From NCBI RefSeq assembly GCF_047425865.1, contig NZ_CP179735.1: a stretch of DNA of 64,000 nucleotides. One strand, 5' to 3'. This document shows, piece after piece, positions 8,923 to 16,961 of the stretch (the stretch's first letter is position 1; every line of letters begins with the position of its first letter). The translations under genes were made by a program, and so were the position numbers. The stretch is from Macrococcoides equi (GTDB taxonomy: Bacteria > Bacillota > Bacilli > Staphylococcales > Staphylococcaceae). The notes under the pieces were generated by a model, which was not told the origin of the DNA, did no database searches, and was given only the letters and a program-made list of their open reading frames with translations.

Positions 8923-9268
8923 TATAGAACTTGTATTTGAAAATAATATTTTAAAATTAAATATTATTTCAACAGAAAAGGACATAAACATTAATTAGTG
9001 ATAGCAGCCATTTGAACGTGCAAAATTTTCAATTCTACTATAACTACAAGAAAAATATAAGTGAGAAAGACTTTATCTAGGAAGTTGAAATGAATTGTTA
9101 GTGAAAATACTTAATACTTTAAAAAGACTTTTAAACAAAAACAATATATTAAATGGTTAATATAAAATAGATCAAATTAACGTAAAGTATATATTTTAGA
9201 ATATTAAAATGAACAATATAAATAAAATAAAAATTTTATTAAACATGGTTATTTTTTTGGACCGTCGA
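8923..9268. other. AT-rich non-coding stretch at the island edge
   Basis: About 345 bp without a convincing gene or ribosome binding site. It contains an 11-bp inverted repeat (8941-8951 with 8959-8969, all A/T), and otherwise very AT-rich DNA that contrasts with the fmd genes. It looks like acquired spacer DNA left of the IS30 element. I see no tRNA or attachment-site repeat in it. Confidence 0.5.
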
Positions 9269-10322
9269 TTGTAAAATTAAGCTAGACAACTAAAAAAGCC
9301 TTCTATGCTAAACTCAATATGTATTTCCGACCAAAGAAAACATAAGGAGTTAGTACAGAATGGCCTATAAACATCTTAACACGGATGAACTCACGTTCAT
9401 AGAATCATATTATCATCAAAATCTTTCGGTAAAAGAAATCGCAAATAGATTGAAACGATCAAGACAGACAATTTATAACGTAATAAATGCACTTAAGACA
9501 GGTATAACTGCACTGGAATATTACCAAGAGTATAAGCAAAGAAAATCAAATTGTGGCAGACATAGAATAGTACTTCCAGAAAATCAGTCAGCTTATATTC
9601 GAGAAAAAGTAGCCGATGGCTGGACACCTGACACCATTATTGGCAGAGGTGAACACCCGATTGATTGTTCTGTAAAAACTCTTTATAGAATGTTTAAGGA
9701 AAACGTCTTTTCGGTACAATCTTTACCTATGAAAGGTAAAAGGAAGCCAAATGGTCATTGTGAAAAAAGAGGTAGACAAGCTTTCAAAAGACACATTTAT
9801 GAAAGAATAGAAGAGTTTCCTTTCTTCTTTCAAGAATTTGGTCATCTTGAAGGTGACACTATCATTGGCCGTAATCATGGGAGTGCTGTCATAACCTTAG
9901 TAGAAAGAATCTCTAAGATGATTATCACTATACGACCTCAAGGTCGCAAGGCAGATGATATTGAAGATGCTCTTCACTCTATGTTTTCAGCTTTACCTCC
10001 TCATATATTTAAATCGATTACTTTCGATTGTGGTAAGGAATTCTCCAACTGGAAAACAATCTGTAACCGACACGATATCTCGATATTCTTTGCTGACCCC
10101 GGCACTCCGTCGCAACGTGGATTGAATGAACATTCTAACGGGATACTTAGACGCAGTGGATTAGATAAAGAATTAGACTTTAATTCAGTCACTGATGATC
10201 ATATCATTAGTGTTGCTCAAAATATTAATCATCGTCCCAGAAAATCGCTGGGCTATAAAACACCATTGGAAGTATTTATGAGTTTCATCGAAGATGAGAA
10301 ATTGTCTAGCTTATTTTGACAA
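9269..10322 (+). mobile_element. IS30-family insertion sequence, complete
   Basis: Terminal inverted repeats 9269-9290 and 10301-10322 match at 19 of 22 positions when one is reverse-complemented (shared core AAGCTAGACAA). The right repeat overlaps the transposase stop codon. A CGA triplet abuts the left end and recurs one base past the right end; it may be a short target duplication, which IS30 elements make. At about 1.05 kb with one intact gene it appears complete. Confidence 0.88.
9360..10319 (+). CDS. IS30-family transposase
   Basis: 319 residues with an N-terminal helix-turn-helix (MAYKHLNTDELTFIESYY, then SVKEIANRLKRSRQTIY) and a C-terminal DDE domain: first D in GHLEGDTIIG near residue 164, second in ITFDCGKEFSNW near 224, and E in PSQRGLNEHSNG near 258. 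The RNA-binding-free DDE layout and spacing are those of IS30. AAGGAGTTAGTACAGA precedes the ATG. The frame is intact, so transposition is plausible. Confidence 0.93.
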   Translation: MAYKHLNTDELTFIESYYHQNLSVKEIANRLKRSRQTIYNVINALKTGITALEYYQEYKQRKSNCGRHRIVLPENQSAYIREKVADGWTPDTIIGRGEHPIDCSVKTLYRMFKENVFSVQSLPMKGKRKPNGHCEKRGRQAFKRHIYERIEEFPFFFQEFGHLEGDTIIGRNHGSAVITLVERISKMIITIRPQGRKADDIEDALHSMFSALPPHIFKSITFDCGKEFSNWKTICNRHDISIFFADPGTPSQRGLNEHSNGILRRSGLDKELDFNSVTDDHIISVAQNINHRPRKSLGYKTPLEVFMSFIEDEKLSSLF

Positions 10323-10541
10323 ACGAAAGACTTAAAAACTTCTGAAACTTTGAAAAAAATTATGTATTAACTGTAATTTTTCAGATGCAATATTAAAAAG
10401 GGTAATTTTAAAAGTGGTTAAAATATATTTAAGATGATATAATTTATTAACTAAAAACATTGCAGTATAAGTATTTATCAATCAAAATAATCAATCACCA
10501 ATAAAATGATAATAACAATTACATGCGGTTAGGAGAAAGAT

Positions 10542-12557
10542 ATGAAGGTCGTTTCACTTTTTTCTGGAATAGGTGGATTCGAAGAAGGATTAAAGTTATC
10601 AAAACTAGATTTTGAAATTGTTTTTGCATCAGAAATCGATAAATATGCAAGAAAATCATATTCAGCAAATTTTTCAGATAAGCATTTATATAAAGATATT
10701 AAAGAAGTAAATGAATTTGATATACCTGATCATGATTTATTAGTAGGTGGTTTTCCGTGTCAAAGTTTTAGTATTGCGGGTTCAAGAAAAGGATTTGATG
10801 ATATCAGAGGGACACTTTTCTTCGATATCATCAGAATATTAAAAGCAAAAAGACCTAAGGTATTTTTATTGGAAAATGTCAAAAACTTAACAAGTCATGA
10901 TAAAGGTAATACTTTTAAAACTATGATTCAAAATCTTTCAAATTTAGGTTACTCTGTAGACTTTAATGTATTAAATAGTAAAGATTCAGGTGTTCCTCAA
11001 AGTAGAGAAAGAACATTTATCATAGGAGTCTACAACTATGATAAAAATAACGAAATTGTCTTTAATAAAAACAGAAGAATTAACGAAGCGAAAAAATGGG
11101 CACTAAAAAATGATATAAATCTGTTCAATTTTTTTGGAGAACTTATTCAAAACGGAGAACCAAAAGTTTTATCAGATATTATTTATAATAACGTAGATAG
11201 AAAATATTACTTTGAGAATGAAAAAATTAAAGATTACCTTAACAGTTTGGAGATTGATGAAGTTGAATCAAAAAATGAAATAATGAAAATAATCGATTTG
11301 CCTAAAGATATACATAATGATATGGAAAGGCAAAGAAGAGTTTATTCGCCTTTGGGTATATCTCCGACTGTACTGGCAAGATCAGATAGTACAAAAATAT
11401 TAATAGAAGAAAACGGAGTGAAATATGTTAGAAAAATTACTCCTATTGAAAATTTCTTGGCACAAGGATTCTCTCTGGAATTTGTAAATAAATTAGCAGC
11501 TGCTAAAATTTCAGATACACAATTATATAAACAATCCGGAAATGCAGTTTCACCACCAATTATTAGAGATATATTACTACATATGAATAAATTTAATTTA
11601 CTGGACGATAAAAAAGAAAAATTTAAGTTTATTGATTTATTTTCTGGAATTGGTGGATTTAGAATTGCAATGGAAAGTTTGGGGGGCGATTGTGTATTTT
11701 CTTCTGAAATTGATAAATATGCAGTACAGACATACTTAGAAAACTTCAATGAATTTCCTGCTGGTGACATAACTAAAATCAATGCTTTTGACATACCTGA
11801 TCATGATGTTCTCTGTGCAGGATTTCCGTGTCAACCTTTTAGTATAGGTGGATTAAGAAAAGGTTTTGAAGATACCAGAGGAACGCTGTTTTTTGATGTT
11901 GCAAGAATTGTAGAAGTAAAAAAACCTAAAGTTGTATTTTTGGAAAATGTTGCTGGTTTAATTAGTCATGATTCCGGCAACACTTTGAATGTAATAATTA
12001 ATACTTTGGAAGAAATAGGTTATAAAATATTTTATAAAGTTATGAACGCTTCTGACTATGGTGTACCTCAAAATAGAAACAGATGGTATTGCGTGGCTAT
12101 AAGAAATGATATCAATTATAAATTTGAGTTTCCTGAAAAAATAGCTTTAAAATACAAAGTTAAAGATATCGTAGAAAAAAATGTATCAGAAGATTATAAA
12201 ATAACTGAAATCGCTCAACAAAATATTAAAGCTTTTATTAATGATTTTATAAAAAGTGATAGATATAATTCTGATGAAATATTAATTGCAAATGAAGTGA
12301 GGAAATCCAGATGTAATTTTAGAGGAGATGGAATTTCTCCCTGTCTAACTGCAAAGATGGGTACAGGTGGAAATAATGTACCAATAATAACTAATCAAAA
12401 TAGAAAAATGACAGAGAAAGAATGTCTTCAAATAATGGGTTTTCCGAGTTGGTATGAAATACCCCGAAATAAAATGCAGTCTTACAAACAAATTGGAAAT
12501 AGCGTTGTAGTGCCTGTTATAAGAATGATAGGCGAAAATTTTGTGAAAATACTATAA
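10542..12557 (+). CDS. Tandem-fused double DNA cytosine-5 methyltransferase
   Basis: One 671-residue chain contains two complete C5 methyltransferase domains. Domain 1 (about 1-350) has motif I SLFSGIGGFEEG, the catalytic loop FPCQSFSIAG (C73), ENV at 111-113 and QSRER at 153. Domain 2 (about 361-671) repeats them: IDLFSGIGGFRIA, FPCQPFSIGG (C430), ENV at 468-470, QNRNR at 510 and QIGNSVVVPVI at the end. The variable target-recognition regions (about 165-300 and 520-610) differ. A start with AGGAGAAAGAT is well spaced. The next gene encodes the putative restriction enzyme. Two methylation activities in one chain suit an asymmetric target, each half modifying one strand; that is inference. Confidence 0.93.
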   Translation: MKVVSLFSGIGGFEEGLKLSKLDFEIVFASEIDKYARKSYSANFSDKHLYKDIKEVNEFDIPDHDLLVGGFPCQSFSIAGSRKGFDDIRGTLFFDIIRILKAKRPKVFLLENVKNLTSHDKGNTFKTMIQNLSNLGYSVDFNVLNSKDSGVPQSRERTFIIGVYNYDKNNEIVFNKNRRINEAKKWALKNDINLFNFFGELIQNGEPKVLSDIIYNNVDRKYYFENEKIKDYLNSLEIDEVESKNEIMKIIDLPKDIHNDMERQRRVYSPLGISPTVLARSDSTKILIEENGVKYVRKITPIENFLAQGFSLEFVNKLAAAKISDTQLYKQSGNAVSPPIIRDILLHMNKFNLLDDKKEKFKFIDLFSGIGGFRIAMESLGGDCVFSSEIDKYAVQTYLENFNEFPAGDITKINAFDIPDHDVLCAGFPCQPFSIGGLRKGFEDTRGTLFFDVARIVEVKKPKVVFLENVAGLISHDSGNTLNVIINTLEEIGYKIFYKVMNASDYGVPQNRNRWYCVAIRNDINYKFEFPEKIALKYKVKDIVEKNVSEDYKITEIAQQNIKAFINDFIKSDRYNSDEILIANEVRKSRCNFRGDGISPCLTAKMGTGGNNVPIITNQNRKMTEKECLQIMGFPSWYEIPRNKMQSYKQIGNSVVVPVIRMIGENFVKIL

Positions 12558-12575
12558 TGGATGAGGAGAAAAAAA

Positions 12576-14258
12576 TTGGATAGAATTGTTGGATCAAATA
12601 AACATGGAAATTTAAATGAAAAGTTGATAGTAGAAAACTTAAATGGTAAAAAGTTTTCTCAGCTAAAAACACATTTCAAAACTTTTATATTATCAATTTG
12701 TAATGACAATAATATTAATTTAGATAAAAATGATATTATCTTTTCAGAATTTGAGCATAATCCACGAGTCAAACCAGATTTCTATATAATAATAAAAGAA
12801 ATGAAGTTTGCGATAAGTTGTAAACTTGGTTCAGGAAACAGTGTTCATCAAGAAACTATTCAACAATTTACTCAATTTTTAAGGGAAGACTTAAATGCAC
12901 CGTCCTATATTATAGAAAATATTCGATACTATGTTTGGGCTGATGGTACTATTGATGGAAGTGGTCCATTAGATAAAGATGTTGACGGTAAAATTATCTC
13001 AAGATTTACTGCATCTGAGTTCAAAAAATTATTTCCTCAAAAAAGACTAGAATTATTAAGTTTTTTTAAAGCCAATGAAAAGCCTATATTAGAACGATTT
13101 ATTTTTCAAGGTGCTTCTAAAAATAAATCTTTAAACAATGAACCTCTACCTATGGTAGATTATGTATATCATGGAAATAGCGAAGGTGGGGTATGGTTAT
13201 CTAAAGAAGAAATCATTGATTACCATATAACGAACTCTAATTTAAATCTAGAAAATCCGAAGGCAACATTACCAGTTGGAAGAATGACTTTGCAAGCCTG
13301 GAACATTTCTAAAGAAGGAAAAACAGAGCATAAAAGAGGAGTTATACAAGCGAAATATGGCAATATGAAAAATGATTTCAGTCAGTTGATGTTTTCAAAA
13401 GCTAATAATTTAGGGACATTTTACGGTGATATGGAAGAAAACGATATTTCTTCTAGAATGAATAAAAACAAAAATAGTAGTGACTGGAATATAATAATTC
13501 AAGATAATGTAGATTCACTATATGAAATAAAAAGTGAAAATAATTCATTCATCGCTGAAACACAAACTCCTTATAAATATAACAATGAAAATCTTTTCGT
13601 GGTAAAAGTTAAAGGTAAGAAGTTCTCAAAAATTACCCAGAAAAAAGTGCTTTCTAAGGCGGATGCATATGTAATTGAGGCTGAAATTGATAAAAATATT
13701 TTATTAATGAATCAGTATTCAATATCTGAAGATGACCTGGAAAAAATTAATTACAAAGTTGTGAATAATACTGGAATTTCAGTAAAAAGAGATTCTTCTA
13801 AAAGTTATACTTATCAGAAACTCAGCTTAAATAGTTTTGTTAGAATTTTTGAAGAATTTTATAATAACTCTAAATATTTATTTATTGGTAATTTATTTTA
13901 TACAGAAAAATCAAAATCACAGGATAATTTGAAAATTCTTCAAAAATTAAACGTCGAACCAGAAGAATTCTTAAAATATTTTAAACATATATTTCAGGAA
14001 GAAATTAGAAATATAAGTATCGAAGAAAATAGTGTAAATATAAAAAATTATTGCACTAAAAAAATTAAAGAATTAATAAAATCTAATAACAAAATATCTG
14101 ATACAGTTTTTATGGGTAAAGGAAATTTTGATGAACCATATGTTGCTCATTATTTATATGAATCTGGTAAATTAAAAGAAAATAAGATTGAGAGTTTTAA
14201 TGTGACTACAGGTTCAGGAAGAAGTAAAGGTAAATATACTCTGATAATTAAACCATAA
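12576..14258 (+). CDS. Putative restriction endonuclease of the fused-methyltransferase system
   Basis: About 560 residues, AT-rich coding, directly downstream of the double methyltransferase, where the cognate nuclease is expected. No global family is recognised. The N-terminal segment has a plausible PD-(D/E)XK core: an acidic helix (NLNEKLIVENL), PDFYIIIKE, then FAISCKLGSG, i.e. PD followed about 14 residues later by SxK with serine in place of the usual acid. A later CKLGSGNSVHQETIQQF stretch continues the domain. TTG 12576 is preferred as start because GAGGAG lies 7 bases upstream; ATG 12561 has none. The C-terminal 300 residues are lysine- and asparagine-rich and may hold the DNA-recognition part. 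Nuclease function is inferred mostly from position. Confidence 0.65.
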   Translation: MDRIVGSNKHGNLNEKLIVENLNGKKFSQLKTHFKTFILSICNDNNINLDKNDIIFSEFEHNPRVKPDFYIIIKEMKFAISCKLGSGNSVHQETIQQFTQFLREDLNAPSYIIENIRYYVWADGTIDGSGPLDKDVDGKIISRFTASEFKKLFPQKRLELLSFFKANEKPILERFIFQGASKNKSLNNEPLPMVDYVYHGNSEGGVWLSKEEIIDYHITNSNLNLENPKATLPVGRMTLQAWNISKEGKTEHKRGVIQAKYGNMKNDFSQLMFSKANNLGTFYGDMEENDISSRMNKNKNSSDWNIIIQDNVDSLYEIKSENNSFIAETQTPYKYNNENLFVVKVKGKKFSKITQKKVLSKADAYVIEAEIDKNILLMNQYSISEDDLEKINYKVVNNTGISVKRDSSKSYTYQKLSLNSFVRIFEEFYNNSKYLFIGNLFYTEKSKSQDNLKILQKLNVEPEEFLKYFKHIFQEEIRNISIEENSVNIKNYCTKKIKELIKSNNKISDTVFMGKGNFDEPYVAHYLYESGKLKENKIESFNVTTGSGRSKGKYTLIIKP

Positions 14259-14281
14259 TAATTTATTAATAAGGTGATAAT

Positions 14282-14698
14282 ATGGATGTTCATACACCTG
14301 AACAGAGAAGATATAATATGCAGAGAATTACAAGTGTAAATACTGAGCCTGAAGAAATTGTTCGGAAATACCTTTTCCATAGAGGTTTAAGATACAAAAA
14401 AAATGATAAAAATCTACCTGGATCACCAGATCTTTATATTTCTAAATATAATGTGGCTATTTTTGTTAACGGCTGTTTTTGGCATGTACATAATTGTGAA
14501 TTATTTGTTATGCCTAAAACAAACCAGAAATTCTGGCAAAAGAAATTAGAAAATAATGTTTCAAGAGATGAAAGGAACATAGAAGCTTTAAATGAAATGG
14601 GGATTCGTGTAATAGTAGTTTGGGAGTGTGGATTAAAGAAAAACGATAGAGAAGAGACTTTGAATGATCTATATGAAATGATTATTAATGAGTCCTAG
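14282..14698 (+). CDS. vsr: Very short patch repair endonuclease (Vsr)
   Basis: Nicks next to T:G mismatches produced when 5-methylcytosine deaminates, so it protects methylated sites from C-to-T mutation. The 138 residues show the Vsr signature: N-terminal TPEQRRYNMQRI, GSPDLY with the metal-binding D50, and FVNGCFWHVHNC with the intercalating aromatics F66/W67 and H68, H70 and C72. Length is normal. It follows the putative nuclease by 23 bp with AAGGTGATAAT before the ATG. Its presence confirms that the neighbouring enzyme makes 5-methylcytosine. Confidence 0.92.
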   Translation: MDVHTPEQRRYNMQRITSVNTEPEEIVRKYLFHRGLRYKKNDKNLPGSPDLYISKYNVAIFVNGCFWHVHNCELFVMPKTNQKFWQKKLENNVSRDERNIEALNEMGIRVIVVWECGLKKNDREETLNDLYEMIINES

Positions 14699-14722
14699 CA
14701 AATCTGTTATTTCTATATAAAT

Positions 14723-14962
14723 TTATGCCTCAAACCTTTTCTGGCGATTTCGTCTGCTCGGTATTCTAATTAATTCATCGAGTGACATATTAAATATGCT
14801 AGCTATTTTACATAGTTCTACTACTGTTATAGCTTTTTCACCTTTCTCTATATTTGAATATGCAGATTTAGATAGAAACATTTTTGATGCAACGTCCTGG
14901 CTTTTAATACCTAAATTCTCTCTATGCCATCTAATCGCTGCTGCAATCTCTTCATTTGTCAT
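14723..14962 (-). CDS. Small XRE-family regulator, candidate R-M controller
   Basis: A 79-residue single-domain helix-turn-helix protein (residues 1-65: AAIRWHRENLGIKSQDVA, then FLSKSAYSNIEKGEKAI) with a basic C-terminal tail RRNRQKRFEA. It is convergent to the methyltransferase-nuclease-vsr genes. The ATG at 14962 is chosen because GAAGGTGA lies upstream; the longer GTG start at 14977 falls inside a palindrome. Its size and position fit a controller (C) protein that times nuclease expression, but C genes usually precede R on the same strand, so this role is tentative. Confidence 0.7.
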   Translation of the reverse strand: MTNEEIAAAIRWHRENLGIKSQDVASKMFLSKSAYSNIEKGEKAITVVELCKIASIFNMSLDELIRIPSRRNRQKRFEA

Positions 14963-14972
14963 TATTTTCACC

Positions 14973-14988
14973 TTCACTTTTTAGTGAA
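14973..14988. promoter_or_regulatory. Palindrome upstream of the XRE gene, candidate operator
   Basis: TTCACT-TTTT-AGTGAA is a perfect 6-bp inverted repeat with a 4-base centre, overlapping the leader of the minus-strand XRE gene about 11 bp before its ATG. Autoregulatory sites of small XRE proteins are often found here. Confidence 0.45.
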
Positions 14989-15012
14989 AATAACAAAGAA
15001 TAAAAAATAAAA

Positions 15013-15043
15013 GTGGGTATTTTCGAAGTTGGAAAATACCCAC
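15013..15043 (-). terminator. Orphan 12-bp perfect hairpin
   Basis: Arms 15013-15024 and 15032-15043 (GTGGGTATTTTC and its complement) enclose a 7-base loop. Read on the minus strand it is followed by a T-rich run, so it would work as a terminator there, but no minus-strand gene lies upstream. It may be left from a lost gene or act as a transcription barrier before the XRE gene. Confidence 0.5.
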
Positions 15044-15234
15044 AAATTATATGAATTTTATATTATAATAAAGAGTTTTAAGTGCTAAAGGATATTAGAT
15101 TTCTCGATCTCTTACTAAATAATTATATCAAAAGATAAATGTTTATTAACAAAAATTTTCAAATTAGAAATAAAATAATAGCTCTTAAAAATTCATTATA
15201 AAATTAAGTCATCTCACATCAAGGAGGTGACACC

Positions 15235-15477
15235 GTGGATTTTGAGCTTGAACAAATACATAATGTGCTGGTAACGATTCAAGAACATCCGGATGCAGAC
15301 TATTACGGTTACTTTAAAGACGACGACATCATCTACATCTTACTCGAGATGGGATTAGTGGAATTCAAGTTCAATGTCTTATTAGATAAACGAATATTTG
15401 AACCACATCTTCGTATTGAAGTAACTAAAAAGGGGCGACTCTTTATGACTGCATATATAAATCAATTAAGTTATTGA
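15235..15477 (+). CDS. Hypothetical protein, 80 aa, winged-helix-like
   Basis: Start GTG 15235 has a strong AAGGAGGTGACACC site. The sequence (helix, then IIYILLEMGLVEF, then LRIEVTKKGRLFM) resembles the end of a winged helix-turn-helix domain, but there is no clear recognition helix and I do not name a function. It is a single gene with its own terminator. Confidence 0.6.
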   Translation: MDFELEQIHNVLVTIQEHPDADYYGYFKDDDIIYILLEMGLVEFKFNVLLDKRIFEPHLRIEVTKKGRLFMTAYINQLSY

Positions 15478-15482
15478 TGGAA

Positions 15483-15506
15483 AGGCTGCTTAGGCAGTCT
15501 TTTTAT
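15483..15506 (+). terminator. Terminator hairpin
   Basis: Seven-bp stem AGGCTGC/GGCAGTCT (one G-U pair) followed by TTTTTAT just after the stop codon of the 80-residue gene. Confidence 0.8.
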
Positions 15507-15666
15507 TTGAATTACCTATATTGACAAAATTCTTAGGGGAATGCGTTGTAATAATAAGAAAGTAAACATTATGTATATAATCAGAGCAAAAAGAATGTAT
15601 ATTTTAGAAATAAAGTTAACAATATCATAAAGTACTTTAATTAGGAATTTTTTAAATAAAACTTGT

Positions 15667-15745
15667 TATAATTTAATTTATGTTATATATTTATAACATA
15701 AAGATATATATTTATAACATAAAGATATGTATTTATAACATAATG
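15667..15745 (+). promoter_or_regulatory. Promoter with three 21-bp direct repeats
   Basis: A TATAAT hexamer at 15667 is followed by three copies of TTATAACATAAAGATATATAT-like repeats starting at 15691, 15712 and 15733, exactly 21 bp (two helical turns) apart. The first is also the right arm of an inverted repeat with TATGTTATA at 15680. Regular spacing on one face of the helix suits cooperative binding of the XRE protein encoded just downstream. Confidence 0.6.
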
Positions 15746-15776
15746 ATATGTATTTACAGCAAAAGAGGTGATAAAT

Positions 15777-15977
15777 ATTTTTAAAACATCATTGAAAATA
15801 TACAGAATGCAAAAAGGAATGAGCCAAGGTGAACTTGCGGAATTGGTTGGAGTAAGAAGAGAAACCATAGGACATTTAGAACGGGGGGAATATAATCCAT
15901 CATTGAAATTAGCTTGGGATATTGCAAAGGTATTTGATGTTGCTATTGAAGATATTTTTCAATTTGAGGAGGATTAA
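15777..15977 (+). CDS. Small XRE-family transcriptional regulator
   Basis: A compact helix-turn-helix protein of about 66 residues (SLKIYRMQKGMSQGELAEL, then VRRETIGHLERGEYNPS) of the type that controls a neighbouring membrane protein. The best ribosome binding site, AAGAGGTGAT (15763-15772), ends five bases before an ATT codon at 15777, which gives the family-typical N terminus; the upstream GTG 15768 lies inside the site and the next TTG (15793) would cut into helix 1. An ATT start is therefore likely. The membrane-protein gene follows after 3 bp. Confidence 0.75.
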   Translation: MFKTSLKIYRMQKGMSQGELAELVGVRRETIGHLERGEYNPSLKLAWDIAKVFDVAIEDIFQFEED

Positions 15978-15980
15978 AGT

Positions 15981-16502
15981 ATGGATGAAAGAAATGAAAA
16001 AATAATTACTAAATCAATGGCATTAGTTTTGAGTATTATTTATTTAATCATTATAATTATAGCTTTAACTAATTATATTAAGAGCGGGGAAATAGAATCA
16101 ATTACTTCAGAAATTATATTTTTAATTTCTATACCTACACTTATTGCTGTTTTTTCTCATAGAAATGAAAGCTTATTTTTACCTAGAAAAATTAACGGAG
16201 ATTTAGCATCAACGAATTTTGATACAACATCTAAAAGAGAACGATTAAAATTATATTCAATTGGATCAGGTGGCTTTGCATTATTTTGCTTAATATTAGA
16301 TATTTTAGACAGTATATTTATACAAAAAGAATGGAATTATTTTAGTTATATTGACAGTAATAATGAAACAGTAAATATTATCGTATCAATAACAATTGAT
16401 TTTTTAATAACCCTTATAGTTTTCTTTATTTTAAGCTTAATTATGGATGAAATTATGATTAAAAGATATAACAAAAAATTAGATAAGTTGGAGGAAGAAT
16501 AA
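15981..16502 (+). CDS. Four-helix membrane protein paired with XRE regulator
   Basis: 173 residues with four hydrophobic segments (about 10-30, 43-58, 95-113 and 132-155), arranged as two hairpins with a charged cytoplasmic tail. GAGGAGGATTAAAGT precedes the ATG. It forms an operon with the XRE gene and the following 109-residue gene. Pairs of a small XRE protein and a four-helix membrane protein are common in Firmicutes, where function is mostly unknown. Confidence 0.65.
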   Translation: MDERNEKIITKSMALVLSIIYLIIIIIALTNYIKSGEIESITSEIIFLISIPTLIAVFSHRNESLFLPRKINGDLASTNFDTTSKRERLKLYSIGSGGFALFCLILDILDSIFIQKEWNYFSYIDSNNETVNIIVSITIDFLITLIVFFILSLIMDEIMIKRYNKKLDKLEEE

Positions 16503-16831
16503 TGAATAAATTTAGTCAAAAAATGTTGGAGATTTCTAAAGAGAATAGTAGCGTGATAGAACTTCAATCTCAAAAGGTGAGTAGTGAATTACAAAGTTGG
16601 ATAGATGTAATTTTTAATTTTGCATTTTCATTAAAAAATGCGTTTTCACAATTAAAAAATTTAAAATATAACTATTTAGAATCTGTAAACAATTGTCATA
16701 CCTTAATTACGATAGATAGAGATATGAATATCGAAAAACAAGATGTTACTGAAATAATTAACAAGTCCCCTAATAAACAAAAATTTATATATAATAATAT
16801 TGAGTATAAAATTTTTAAAGTATTAAAATAG
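16502..16831 (+). CDS. Hypothetical protein, 109 aa, third gene of XRE cassette
   Basis: Its ATG shares the last A of the preceding stop codon, so it is translationally coupled to the membrane protein. The product is lysine- and asparagine-rich with a helical N-terminal half and no membrane segment or known motif. Function is unknown; a cytosolic partner of the membrane protein is possible. Confidence 0.55.
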   Translation: MNKFSQKMLEISKENSSVIELQSQKVSSELQSWIDVIFNFAFSLKNAFSQLKNLKYNYLESVNNCHTLITIDRDMNIEKQDVTEIINKSPNKQKFIYNNIEYKIFKVLK

Positions 16832-16835
16832 CGAA

Positions 16836-16875
16836 AAAACTGTATGCAGTTGTTTACCTGCGTACAGTTTTATTA
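16836..16875 (+). terminator. Terminator of the XRE/membrane cassette
   Basis: A 14-bp stem (16836-16849 with 16858-16871, one mismatch) and TTTTATTATTTT. Confidence 0.85.
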
Positions 16876-16961
16876 TTTTATTGTTTTAATTATATTAGGT
16901 TTTGAAATAATACCATTAACCAATCACTTCTATGCTATTATTATCATGAGGTGAAGTGTCT

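Noticed and set aside
8923..9268. Possible small genes left of the IS30 element
   Set aside because: Only very short AT-rich frames without ribosome binding sites.
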